This document shows positions 47,570-58,690 of a stretch of 64,000 bases of DNA, piece after piece (within the stretch, counting starts at the first letter, position 1; each line of letters opens with the position of its first letter). The stretch covers positions 10,417,950 through 10,481,949 of the forward strand of contig CM019068.1 in the NCBI GenBank assembly GCA_009667805.1, read 5' to 3'. The DNA is from Leptobrachium leishanense. Its lineage: Eukaryota > Chordata > Amphibia > Anura > Megophryidae. The notes under the pieces were generated by a model. It was not told the DNA's origin. It did no database searches and saw nothing but the letters and a program-made list of their open reading frames with translations. Made by a program: the position numbers and the translations under genes.

Positions 47570-48000
47570 CAGGGAATCACCGATACCTTAATGTCATGTG
47601 ACCGCTTTCCAATAATACACAATATATATTCCCCAAAACCATATACACAAACACTGGCAGAACGCTCTAAAGGCATTCCTGCCAGGCCCCTCCAGGTGGC
47701 CTGGTTCCTTCAAGCAGCCGCCGGCAAAGGTAGTAGCCCAGTCGCTCATTTGGGAACCACCAGCTGCAATTTCACGAGATCTTGTGAATTCCGGGATTGC
47801 GTCTGATGGTTTTTAAGCGTGCAGCCGCTTAAAGGAACAAGACCACCAGAAGGGGCCTGGCAGAATACCGTTAGAGCACTCTGCCAGCTGCCCATCGGAC
47901 ACTGGCCGGCAAGCCAACCCAGCGCTAGCTTCCGGTACTGGTTGAGGTATCTGCACAAGTACCAAGTGCTTGTGCAGATCCTGGTATCGGTGCATCCCTG
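47570..48000. mobile_element. hAT-type MITE, 431 bp
   Basis: Termini CAGGGAATCACCGATACC and GGTATCGGTGCATCCCTG, flanked by GCACAAAA and ATACAAAA (6 of 8 bases match). Shares ATGTCATGTGACCGCTTTCC with the 968-bp MITE at 36863. Inner inverted words (CTGCACAAGTACCAAGTGCT / TGTGCAG). Confidence 0.82.
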
Positions 48001-48613
48001 ATACAAAACATCAACATATAAACACTGAGGGTAAGTTATTTCACAGACATTGAGGAAAAAGGATTCTTTGCTCCAAGAAAATACACGTTGCACCGATTTT
48101 AAAGACACACACACCCACACACACACTTTCATAAAGCTACGTGTTGTGACAGCAAAGCGAGGTCTGGTGATGCGAGGGACGGGCTGCATTATCGGCGCAT
48201 TCCCTGGATTTTATGGAAACCACAAACTGGAGCCCGTCTGCTAAAACAAATTGATCTACAAAGCCCACTTATAGGGGAAAATAACATTATGTGTGTCTGG
48301 TGCGGAAATGCACTCAGAGCCGGTGTTATTACCGAGATGGGTTCACCGAGAGGACTAATGGACGCCAAACGGAAACGAGGTTTGTTTGAAAACACATGGA
48401 ATGTCTGTTTTTCGATAATGAAATAAAGCGGGACGTCACGGCATTTAGCTCCATCTCTGCATATCCTGAAGGAATCCAAACGGGAGAGAAAAATGATAGA
48501 GCTCAGGTACACAAACAAGGAAAGAGCCTGGCTCTGGGCAAGTCAAGGCAGCCGGCCCGACAACAGCTTGTGTGTCAGACACTCCATGAGGCAATAAAAC
48601 GAGAGACCATTTA
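48001..48613. other. unassigned stretch
   Basis: No gene seen. (CA)n at 48100-48125. Confidence 0.35.
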
Positions 48614-48711
48614 TTATTGGAGCAAAGGGCAATGTTTATTCCTCCAGAGACATTGATCAAGATTTATAAATGTTCCCAGAGGAACCGAAACGCTGCACTT
48701 TGCTCCAATAA
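48614..48711. repeat. 98-nt imperfect hairpin
   Basis: Arms TTATTGGAGCAAAGGGCAAT .. and .. GCACTTTGCTCCAATAA pair over about 40 nt with a short AT-rich loop near 48660-48672. Pre-miRNA-sized, but more likely a small palindromic repeat related to frog transposon ends. Confidence 0.7.
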
Positions 48712-48741
48712 GAAATCATAAATAAACCGTAAAGGCAGCGA

Positions 48742-49027
48742 ACGAAGCAGCGGGTGAAACGGCACGTGAAGCTGCGGGTGAAGCGGCACGGGAAGCTGCG
48801 GGTGAAGCGGCACGGGAAGCTGCGGGTGAAGCGGCACGGGAAGCTGCGGGTGAAGCGGCACGGGAAGCTGCGGGTGAAGCGGCACGGGAAGCTGCGGGTG
48901 AAGCGGCACGGGAAGCTGCGGGTGAAGCGGCACGTGAAGCAGCGGGTGAAATGGCACGGGAAGCTGCGGGTGAAGCGGCACGGGAAGCTGCGGGTGAAGC
49001 GGCACGTGAAGCTGCGGGTGAAGCGGT
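48742..49027. repeat. 24-bp minisatellite, about 12 copies
   Basis: Unit with GAAGCTGCGGGTGAAGCGGC plus ACGG. The 24-bp unit keeps several frames open (KLRVKRHG, RSFPCRFT). Two variant units have GTGAAGC at the edges and near 48930. Confidence 0.96.
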
Positions 49028-50147
49028 CACTGATCTTATCCCAGGCTGCGGCATAAAACATTGAGGCGGTTAGTCACAAAGTGACAGCTGTTTGTCACAG
49101 TTGCAACATCTGCAAGGTTTGAGATTGTCAAAACGCCGCTTGTCACAAGATAAACCCATTAAGTAAAATAAGGTTGGTTTTGTGCTACCCATTGTACAGC
49201 GTTACGGCAGATGTTATCGCTTTGTTAGTATTGAGGAATATTGGCCAGCTCCAGGAGATATGTCCCTGCAGATAAAGGCACCATGCAGGTTTATTTCCAT
49301 GGTAAGGCTGCACTCCGGCAAGTACAGCCACATCTGCTTTGGATGCCCGGGCAAGCAGTGTCCCGGTGCCCAGCCTCTCCGCAGCCTCAGGGACCGGTAA
49401 GCCGTACCAGGCAGCCATGGACGCTCACGCCTGGAATGCATCTCTGTTCACGCACAACATAGCCAGAGGAACAGAACGCTGCACAGCCCAGGCGCTGCCG
49501 GATCAGAGTGACACGACGCAGCGCAGGGGTGAACGTGGGGCACGGTGCCAGTGGGCAGCCTCAGATCTGGTGTCCAGGGCTGACATTACACAGACTTACT
49601 GGCTTAGGCCGAGTGAGAAATTCCCAGTGGGACGGACGAGGCGTATTACATTCAGCCAAAAGAGGAGATTTACCAGGCTCCGCGCCAACTATTTGGGCAA
49701 GATATGCAGGATTTTCTCACAGGGAGCAAATTGCACGTTTATTGCACCGACTACAGTTTCTTGGAAACCCGATGGGGACGAGGAAAGATTGCAGCAATAT
49801 GCAAACGCTCTAATGGAGGACACGCAGACTGAGAGCCACGAAGCCGAGATACGGGTCGTGGGCTGCCGCGGCGCAAGGGGGAGCTTTATCCCCCTATTAA
49901 CAAGACAGCAGAAAATAATATGGATCAGAAAAGGGAAACATTACACAAAGATCACTGCTTTTTTTTTCTTCTTTTTTTGAGAAAGGATTTTACCAGGAAA
50001 GATTGAGATTTCGCTTGTTTTCAAGTATGTCCTGGGTGGCGAGTATGTACCGTTAGACGAAAAATAGCATCCCCAATTTTCCCCAGCAGTATTTCCTGCC
50101 TTTACCGAGTTCTTCCTGTATCAGGGGTCAAGTCCTAATAACAAATA
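49028..50147. other. unassigned stretch with L2-tail hint
   Basis: CCATTGTACAGCGTTACGGC at 49189 is a decayed L2 tail. A 213-codon frame at 49339-49980 has no family features, low complexity at the end and no splice support. I see no gene. Confidence 0.4.
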
Positions 50148-51650
50148 CACCCTGTTCCAAATTATTATGCCAATGATATTTTTCTCATTTACCTAAATAA
50201 TTGATGTAAACAGTCAGCATAATGCTCATGTTATCATGTTAAGATACAATTAAAATTTTATTGAACAAACCTATTAACTATTTTTTTCCAAAGTAGAAAA
50301 CTTACTGTGCGTAATAATTTGGAACAGTGCACAGTAAGTTTCAAAACACTTTATAGGTTGTAAAGAACTGAAAATTGTCATTTGTTGTGTTTGCAGGATA
50401 TTTACTGAAATCAAAAGCCATTTCAAATCAAACTTTGAACAACATTTTAACTTTTTAAACATTTTAACAGGTCCTGTTACATTTTAACATAGGACCCCTT
50501 ATTTGATAGCAGCTTCGCAAGACTTGCATCCATTGAACTTGTGAGGTTTTGGACAGTTTCTGCTCGAATTTGTTTGCAAGATGTCAGAATATCCTCCCAG
50601 AGCTGCTGTTTGGATGGAAACTGCCTCCCACCCTCATAGATCTTTTGCTTGAGGATGCTCCAAAGGTTCTCAGTAGGATTGAGGTCAGGGGAGGATGGAA
50701 GCCACACCATGACTTTCTCTCCTTTTATCCCCATAGCAGCCATTGATGCAGAGGTATTCTTTGCAGCATGAGATGGTGCATTGTCCTGCATGAAGATGAT
50801 TTTATTACGGAAAGCATAGTTCTTCCTTCTGTACCTGGGAAGGAAGTGGTCAGGAACTCCACATACTTTGCAGAGGTCATCTTTACACCTTCGGGGACCC
50901 TAAAAGGGGCCGACCAGCTCTCTTCCCATGATTCCTGCCCAAAACATGACTCCACCACCACCTTGCTGGCGTCGCAGCCTTGTTGGAACAGGGTGGACGT
51001 CCACCAACTATCCACTGCTCCATCCATCTGGACCATCCAGGGCTGCACGGCACTCAGTGAACAGGACTTTGAGAATTAGTCTTAATGTATTTTTCTGCCC
51101 AATGCAGCCGTTTCTGCTTGTGAGCATTGGTTAGTGGTGGCCGAATGGAAGGTTTATGCCCAGTTGCAAGACTCTGGAGGACTCTACACCTTGATGTCCG
51201 TGGGACTCGAGGCACCAGCAGCTTCAAATATCTGTTTGCTGCTATGTAATGGTATTGTAGCAGCTGCTCTCGATGCGATGCATGGATCCGGCAGAAATCT
51301 TCCTCAATGTGCCTTTATCTGCACGAACCCGTCTGCTCTGAATCAGCCACAAATCTCTTAATAGTGCCATGATCACGCTTACGTTTTCGTGAAATATCTA
51401 ATGTTTTCATACCTCGTCCAAAGCATTGAACCATTTCACTCATTTCGGCAGCAGAGAGATCCTTTTTCTTCCCCATATTGCTTGGAAATGGTGCTGTGCT
51501 TAATAATGTGCAACATCCTGCTTTAGTAGTTTTTCCTTTAATTGGGCTCATCTGGCATTATCTAATTATCACAGGTGTCCCAGATTGTTTCCAGTGATCA
51601 AAAGAGCCCGAGACACAATGTCATCCATGAGTTAAACTGAAACACAACAT
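50148..51650 (-). mobile_element. degraded Tc1-like element, DD37E type
   Basis: Left end follows TA: CACCCTGTTCCAAATTATTA. An inverted inner repeat GTAATAATTTGGAACAG lies at about 50308, the double-site layout of Tc1 termini. Transposase on minus is in pieces: N-terminal DNA-binding part at 51315-51478 (MGKKKDLSAAEMSEMVQCFG), middle at 50725-51048, C-terminal at 50477-50791 (QDNAPSH .. SSPDLNPTENLW). Spacing from the second D to E is 37 residues, which fits DD37E families. Frameshifted, no intact ORF. The right terminus is not found; the mariner element starts exactly there. Confidence 0.85.
50477..50791 (-). pseudogene. Tc1-like transposase C-terminal half
   Basis: 104 codons: QDNAPSHAAKNTSAS (second catalytic D), LPSSPDLNPTENLWSILKQK (catalytic E), then the conserved end. 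Upstream frame 50725-51048 overlaps it out of phase. Confidence 0.85.
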
Positions 51651-51651
51651 A

Positions 51652-52973
51652 CAGGGTGAGCCAGTCAAACCTGCATTTTTGAAAAGGGGCGGGAGAGCCG
51701 TGAAAGTGGGCGGAGCGAGTTAGCAAGGTTACCATTGTGTCCCCCACAACTAAGCATTTCAGTCGTCATGGAGCAGTGGTCTAAACAACAACGTTCATTC
51801 GCTGTGAAAGCGTTTTACCAAAGTGGTAGTTATGCAGCCGCTCAGCGTCGTTTCCGGAAGAATTTTCAAATTAATGGAAATAAGCCAGTGCCGTCTGTTA
51901 ATTCAATCAAATTGTGGGTGAGAAACTTTGAAGCAATTGGTGAAACGAGAAGCAGAAGGGGTGGCAGTGCAAGATCAGTGCGAACTCCCGCCAATATTGA
52001 CCGCGTGAGAGTTGCTGTGGAAAGAAGCCCTCGGAGATCGGCGTGTCGACAGAGTGCTGCGCTTGGCAAACACGAGCGTCCGAAGAATCTTGAGGTTAGA
52101 TTTACACCATCACCCATACAAAATTCAGGTTGTTCAGGCTATGAATGAAAACGATTTTGCAGCTCGACGGCGTTTTTGTCAAACGTTGTTGGACATGTTT
52201 GATGAAAACGAGGACCTTGTTCACAACCTGTGGATGAGCGATGAGGCACATTTCCATCTCTCCGGTTTTGTGAATAAACAAAATTTCCGATATTGGAGTG
52301 ATGAAAACCCTCAACAACTCCATCAAACACCACTCCATTCAAGCAAGGTAACAGTTTGGTGCGCAATGTCCTCATTGGGAATCATAGGCCCGGATTTTTT
52401 TGAAAATGACAGGGAGCAAGCAGTTACTGTGAATGCACAACGCTATTCGGAAATGTTGCATTCGTTCTTCATTCCTCAGCTTCGTCAACATGGAATGAAC
52501 AATGAAACCTTATTCCAGCAAGACGGTGCCACAAGTCATACAGCCCGTGTGAGCATGAATGTTCTCAACAATGTTTTTCCAAATCGGGTGATATCCCGAA
52601 ATGGAGCAATTTCTTGGCCTCCCCGATCGCCCGACCTCACAGTGTGCGATTTTTTCTTGTGGGGGTACCTGAAGAGTAAAGTCTTTGAACAACGACCTCC
52701 AACGCTTGGGGAACTCAAGAGGAGAATCCGCTTGGAAAGCGAGAGAATTCCTCAGCGTATGCTCCGTGATGCGATGGGCTGTTTCAGAAATCGCCTACAA
52801 GAATGTCTCAATCGGGAAGGACACCATCTTACTGGAGTTATTTTTAAACAGTGAATGTTGTTTCTTAAATGCTTTTTAATGTACATTAAGATAGTAACAA
52901 TAAAATTTTGAAATATCCATCCGTTTATTTTTTACAGTCATTTCAAAAATGCAGGTTTGACTGGCTCACCCTG
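51652..52973 (+). mobile_element. mariner/Tc1-superfamily element, DD41D type, 1322 bp
   Basis: Perfect 33-bp inverted repeats at 51652-51684 and 52941-52973 (CAGGGTGAGCCAGTCAAACC..), flanked by TA on both sides (51650-51651, 52974-52975). One transposase gene on plus, with a single frameshift near 52050-52080. Perfect termini and a nearly intact gene point to recent activity. The transposase reads like arthropod DD41D proteins from memory. Confidence 0.95.
51768..52854 (+). pseudogene. DD41D transposase with one frameshift
   Basis: Starts ATGGAGCAGTGGTC at 51768 (MEQWSKQQRSFAVKAFYQSG). Helix-turn-helix regions cover AAAQRRFRKNF and RGGSARSVRTPANIDRVRVA. The frame shifts between about 52050 and 52080, then continues NTSVRRILRLDLHHHPYKIQ. 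Catalytic residues: D in MSDEAHFHLSGF, D in LFQQDGATSHTAR, D in SPDLTVCDFFLW, with 41 residues between the last two. Ends TGA after GVIFKQ at 52851. Cut-and-paste transposition; without a corrected frame it would not be made. Confidence 0.9.
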
Positions 52974-52975
52974 TA

Positions 52976-53735
52976 TTTAATGAGAGAGCTAGATATCTCT
53001 AGATATATATATTCCTCCAGAAATTCCGCACACGGAGTCTTCAAAATACAGAAAAAAGTATGAAATTTTATTCAAAGTTGTCGACGTTTCAGTCCATGTG
53101 GACTTTCATCAGGACGAATGTATGTGTGAATAGAATATACATGCATACATATACACACACACTAAACAAACATAAAACTGGACACGTGGATACAAGTTTT
53201 ATACAGTGTACCAATGGGGGGACTCTGTGCCCTCTGAAATTAGAAGAAAAAAAAAAAAAAGTGGAGGAACCGCGTTCCCCTTGACCCCTGACCTATATAG
53301 GAGTCTGCAGATTCTCACCCTTGAGGGAGCCGTCTGCAGACTCTTAAAAACAAGTGTAACTTATTCATGTTAAGAAATAAATAATTGATATAAATTAGGA
53401 AAATGCTTGTTTTAACATGAAGAACCGATTTATACAACATAAAAAAACACCAAGTCTCAGCCATAAAAAGGGGAGACGGTTACAGCCAGAAAAACGAGTC
53501 TAAGCAACAATACCGAGAGTCCGACAACGACCTGGAATCCAAATTAGCTCCTTAAATAAAAGACGCGATTAAAAGGCTCGTCATACAAATCTAAAAATGG
53601 CAATTTCAGCCTGAACTCGCATATTATAGAAATGGGAAAATCTTGTTTTACTGGCTCCGTCATTAAAGCATTATCCTCCACAGACACAATGTAACCCAAT
53701 GCGACAGCCAAGGCAGGATGTTACATCCGTCTCAA
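52976..53735. other. unassigned stretch with a dispersed repeat fragment
   Basis: GTCGACGTTTCAGTCCATGT-GGACTTTCATCAGGAC at 53081-53116 has the look of a common frog transposon end (short palindrome TCCATGTGGA). Runs of CA and A follow. No gene. Confidence 0.45.
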
Positions 53736-53850
53736 ACACGGGAGCCAGCAGGTAAAACACGGGAGCCAGCAGGTAAAACACGGGAGCCAGCAGGTAAAAC
53801 ACGGGAGCCAGCACGTAAAACACGGGAGCCAGCACGTAAAACACGGGAGC
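53736..53850. repeat. 21-bp minisatellite, 6 copies
   Basis: Unit AAACACGGGAGCCAGCAGGT (20 of 21 bases); the right three copies have GCACGT in place of GCAGGT. Confidence 0.95.
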
Positions 53851-53937
53851 CAGCACAAGTGGTGACTGTAAAGGTTATTCAGAGAACCGATCTGGCCCCG
53901 AAATTGCACCAAACAATGAATTTCCCTGCACTAACAT

Positions 53938-55196
53938 TTCAGGGCCATTCGGCTATTCAGAGAGCAGGCATGTCACCAAATTGCTGGAAATATGGTGCCT
54001 GTTCCGTGGCAGTGAAATCCCCATAGAGAAGCAATGGTTAATCTATTCACATTGAACAGCAGAGAAATGTCAGTGAAATGCCCTGATGTTCAGTGGTTTC
54101 ATTCGACAGGTTTAATCAGGCGAATCCCATAGGTTTCAATGTTAAAAATATTCCCGTTTTAATTCAATATCTAATAAGGTTTTAGTTATTTTCGCGACAA
54201 AATTCTCAATTTTTTTAAAAAAACGTTTATTTTGTGTAACAGACCTTTTTATTGTTGTTCATAGGATCTTCTATATTATTTCCAGGCATTAAAAAAATAT
54301 TACACCAGGTGTGTTGACTTAATCATTCTGTTGGGCAGGTCGTCGGCATTTTTCTTTGGGATTGCATCTGCGTTCGGCGGTTTTTCGAATAGATTCGGTG
54401 GGTCTTTCAGTAGCTTAATCAGCGGGTCGATTCCCTGCACCTCGGGGACCCTGCAGTGAATGCTGAATTCCCCACAGGGTCGACGAACTTAACTCCGCCA
54501 AGTGCGCTCTGTTGGTGACATGTCAGTGCGCCCTGAATAACCCCTATAGACTTTCATAGGACAGTGAGCAGCAAATCTCAGCCCTCTAGGGTCAGGGCTG
54601 TCAAACTCTGCACCCCCCCCCCCATGCTTCTGAACTACAATTCCCATGATTCTAGGCCATCTATTGCTTTCAAGGAATTCAGGGAAAGTAGGCCTCAACA
54701 TCATGGAGCTGGAGATGCAGATCCCTGCTCTAAAAACAAGCGCTCTGCAACCTGAACGAACAATGGACGGAGGGAGAGGTTTGTATAGAGGATTAGAGCC
54801 CAATGTCTGGAAATACCAGGCATTCACCATTCACCGTATAGTGCCAAAAACCAAGTCACTGGAGTAGTTAGTTATCGGCGAAATGCGGTGAATCGGTCTT
54901 GGCGAATACCAAACGGAAAGGGCGGGGGGATAAAAAAAAAAAAAAAGTCCTAATCTAATAGGTTAAAAAAATTTGAAAAAAAAATAAATCTATAAAAATG
55001 TAGCAAAAAAAAAAAATTCCATTAAACGTGACATATTGAAATCAAAGATCAGGTCATTTTGCCATAATTCGTTGTGAATTGACGCACTCGTTCTCTATGG
55101 AGCAGTTTCGGTGCCGCTGAATCGCTCAGTATTTCGCTGTCAATTCGCCCGTGTTTGGCGAAAATGCAGTTTAGTGAACAGATGAATGGCCCTGAA
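53938..55196. mobile_element. possible composite DNA transposon or MITE cluster
   Basis: TTCAGGGCCATTCGGCTATT at 53938 and GATGAATGGCCCTGAAA at 55180-55196 are inverted. Between them lie several decayed MITE-like phrases and the ACTACAATTCCCATGAT MITE (54590-54740). No transposase. Target duplication is unclear. Confidence 0.45.
54590..54740. mobile_element. small MITE with ACTACAATTCCCATGAT
   Basis: GTCAGGGCTGTCAAACTCTG, poly-C, then TGCTTCTGAACTACAATTCC-CATGATTCTAGGCCATCTAT, related to 46845-46990. Poly-A-rich DNA follows at 54930-55020. Confidence 0.75.
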
Positions 55197-55199
55197 ATT

Positions 55200-56850
55200 G
55201 CAGATATTGTGAATTTTACCATCCGGTGGCAAATTCTTCGTGTATAACCCTCATGGGGACTTTATTGCTGCGTCGCATAGACTGAAGCCTCATTAAACAG
55301 CGGCTATTGTTATCGTGTCACCACACACACCTTTTTCTCATTGGATCAGAGAGTAGTAAGTGACGAGGCTTTATGTCGCTGCATTGGCTACAAACATCTG
55401 AATTGGTTTTTATTCCACTGGGACTCGTGCGTCACAGGCCACGCAGAGAAGCCGCAGCCACGTGGGACTTTAATGGTTTGAGGTTCGGCTGGGGGGGTGG
55501 ATAATTTGTAACATTAAAACAGGAAACAAAGTTAGATAAGACGAAGCGAAGCGCTGAGCGGCCGACACAAACAAGCAACTTCCCCTTTAAAAATATCCTT
55601 TTTCCATCGCAGATCAAAGTGACGCGGCCGCCTAATAGCCGACTGCTTCGAGTAAATCACTGCACCAGATGAGCCGAAATCTCCAGCTGGGCCACGCCGG
55701 CTCCAAAATGACATCACAACGAGGCGCGGAGCCAAAAAAAGAAATCCTTCAAAACACTTCCCAGGCAGAACAGAAAAACACTGAGCTCAACGGGGTGAGG
55801 GGCCCCCAAATCCAGGAGCCAATGCATTCCTGGCGTGGAAAGGGTTAACTTTGGTTTGTTATGGGGGTGATGGGCGCAGGATGGAATTACTGATCTGTTG
55901 CTGCACGAGCACCTTATCCCACAAAGCATCCCGTGCAGGAGATGCTGCAACATTAAGATTCCAGCGCGGGAAAGCGGCGTGCCACGACACCAGCGCTTTA
56001 TCATCACGGAGCTGCGCCTGCAAAGCGTGACGCAAGCGGATTGTTTATCCAGCCAATAAATTCTACTTTATACAACTAGATATTAAATTATCGGCAAAGT
56101 AACGGGTGATCGACCCCGCCTCGGAATCAAAGAACGGCTCCAGCGGAGGAATGTTACCACAACGAGCGCAGCGATAGACTGTTAGCTCCTGGGACAACAT
56201 AATGAAACGGTTCAGGGAGCAGGCAGTGTGAGCAGCCCAGCTTGCAGCTTCATTAAATGGAGCAAAAAAAAAAAAAAAAAAAAAAAGGTTAATTCTACAA
56301 CGCCAGGGTTTTCACACCGGTGTTTGCAACTTCAGCAAACACCGGCTTTTGCTGAATATCCCCGGGTTACTTTGTTGCTGGTGCGGCGGCGGCTGTGCAA
56401 ATCTTACCATACGCATGTTTTTAGGAGCCCGGCAAGGTTTGGCACAGAGTTTGGTAGAATAACCCCAGCAGTCAGACTCGGACTCTTAAAAGGAGACGAT
56501 CTTGTGTTTGCAGGTATTGTCGCCGGTTATGTTCTCCACGTGCAGCTCAACCCGGCGCAGATTCCCAGCGAGCATTAGGAGTCTTTGAAGTTTTATTGGG
56601 GGGGGGGGGGGTGCAGCGTTTGTCACACTGTCGGCCTTTATCAGACGCACCCAGAGCTGTGCCCCCCCCCCCAAATAAAGTCCTGCTTTGCGGCCAGGCC
56701 GTGCGGAGGATGTTTCTATGAAACAGAGGGAACAGATGTTACCAGTTAATACAATAGATCAGGAAGCAGATAAGATCCTGCGCTTAACCATTTCCCACCC
56801 CAGAGATTCACCGCGCCAACCGCACGCTAGGTCATCCAAGAGTGAATGAG
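55200..56850. other. unassigned stretch
   Basis: No gene recognised. Poly-A at 56264-56286, poly-G at 56598, poly-C at 56664. A CpG-rich part near 55900-56040 was considered as a promoter but shows no distinctive elements. Confidence 0.35.
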
Positions 56851-56855
56851 GACCC

Positions 56856-57255
56856 CTCCCGAGACGCAGCTCCCAACCAAGAGGACGCGGGACCCCTCCC
56901 GAAACGCAGCTCCCAACCGAGAGGACGGGGGACCCCTCCCGAAACGCAGCTCCCAACCGAGAGGACGGGGGACCCCTCCCGAAACGCAGCTCCCAACCGA
57001 GAGGACGGGGGACCCCTCCCGAAACGCAGCTCCCAACCGAGAGGACGGGGGACCCCTCCCGAAACGCAGCTCCCAACCGAGAGGACGGGGGACCCCTCCC
57101 GAAACGCAGCTCCCAAACGAGAGGACGCGGGACCCCTCCCGAAACGCAGCTCCCAACCGAGAGGACGCGGGAGCCCTCCCGAAACGCAGCTCCCAACCAA
57201 GAGGACGCGGGACCTCTCCCGAAACGCAGCTCCCAACCGAGAGGACGGGGGACCC
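56856..57255. repeat. 40-bp minisatellite, 10 copies
   Basis: Unit with CCCGAAACGCAGCTCCCAAC and CGAGAGGACGGGGGACCCCT. Since 40 is not a multiple of 3, the same peptide rotates through three frames and gives open frames on both strands. Confidence 0.96.
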
Positions 57256-57360
57256 TGGAAATCTATATAGAGAGTACAGTGCAGATTATAAAACAAGTTG
57301 CACCTCGGGGAGGGGGGGGGGCGCTAACAGGCAAAATGGTGAGAAAGTCATGAACTGTAG

Positions 57361-57713
57361 TAGGGCTGTGCAATATGGACAAAATAACCATATTGCGATT
57401 TTATTTGCAATTCACACATGGATATTGCCCCCCAGCTCACACATGGATATTGCCCCCAGCTCACCTCTTTGCGCCGCGTGTTCGGCTCCCTGTAAGCTTC
57501 CGGCGGCATGGAGCTTGGGCGCTCGCCTGGGGGAACCACGTGACGAGCAGCGAGAACGCGGCTGTACATGTGGTTCCCCCTGCGAGCGCCCAAAGCTCCA
57601 TGTGCCGCCGGAAGCTTACAGGGAGCCGATAAAATTGCAGCCTTATGCGATTTAGAAATTGCATGTGCTTAAATCGCTATTTTTTTGCGATTGCGATTAA
57701 TTGCACAGCCCTA
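57361..57713. mobile_element. hAT-type MITE with fold-back core, 353 bp
   Basis: Termini TAGGGCTGTGCAAT and ATTGCACAGCCCTA, flanked by the exact 8-bp duplication AACTGTAG (57353-57360, 57714-57721). Contains two CACATGGATATTGCCCCCAG units and a fold-back of about 145 bp (57485-57626: GGCTCCCTGTAAGCTTCCGG .. CCGGAAGCTTACAGGGAGCC). No transposase. Confidence 0.93.
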
Positions 57714-58009
57714 AACTGTAGCAATAAAATTATAAACTTTTCACCGGATCCACTTATTGCATTTCTAGGGTTTTTGGTTCGAAGCAATTCGGATGTTTAG
57801 TGAATCAGCCCCAGAACTAGTGTTAACAGAACATACATGCGACATGTCAGCGGCTCACGTGGACAAGGACAACTTTATTGTTTTAGTGCCATGATATACA
57901 ATGTATTCACACCTGCTTTAATTCCTCCAGGATTCTACGAAATCTCTCAGCGCTGGCACCAAAAAGCCAAATCCCGCACCTCCTACAGAGCATTACAGTA
58001 TGACATCAC

Positions 58010-58690
58010 CAAAGCCCCTAAATATATGAAGGAGCCCCTAAAAAACACCCACACACCCTGAATATATGGAGGGGCCCCTAAAAAGACACCCACACACCCT
58101 GAATATATGGGGGAGCCCCTAAAAAGACACCCACACACCCTGAATATATGGGGGAGCCCCTAAAAAGACACCCGCACACCCTGAATATATGGGGGAACCC
58201 CTAAAAAGACACCCGCACACCCTGAATATATGGAGGAACCCCTAAAAACACACCCACACACCCTGAATATATGGGGGAGCCCCTAAAAAGACACCCACAC
58301 ACCATGAATATATGGGGGAGCCCCTAAAAAGACACCCGCACACCCTGAATATATGGGGGAGCCCCTAAAAAGACACCCACACACCCTGAATATATGGAGG
58401 AGCCCCTAAAAAGACACCCGCACACCCTGAATATATGGGGGAGCCCCTAAAAAGACACCCACACACCCTGAATATATGGGTGAGCCCCTAAAAAGACACC
58501 CACACACCCTGAATATATGGGTGAGCCCCTAAAAAGACACCCGCACACCCTGAATATATGGGGGAGCCCCTAAAAAGACACCCGCACACCCTGAATATAT
58601 GGGGGGGCCCCTAAAAAGACACCCACACACCCTGAATATATGGGGGAACCCCTAAAAACACACCCTGAATATATGGAGGAGCCCTAGTTA
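58010..58690. repeat. 41-bp minisatellite, locus 2 (about 17 copies)
   Basis: Same unit as 32990-33825 (CACCCTGAATATATGGGGGA, GCCCCTAAAAAGACACCCAC). Here GGGGGAGCC dominates over GGAGGAGCC. Confidence 0.96.

Noticed and set aside
49339..49980. 213-codon plus-strand ORF
   Set aside because: No recognised domain, ends in low-complexity FFFFFF, no sign of splicing or conservation.
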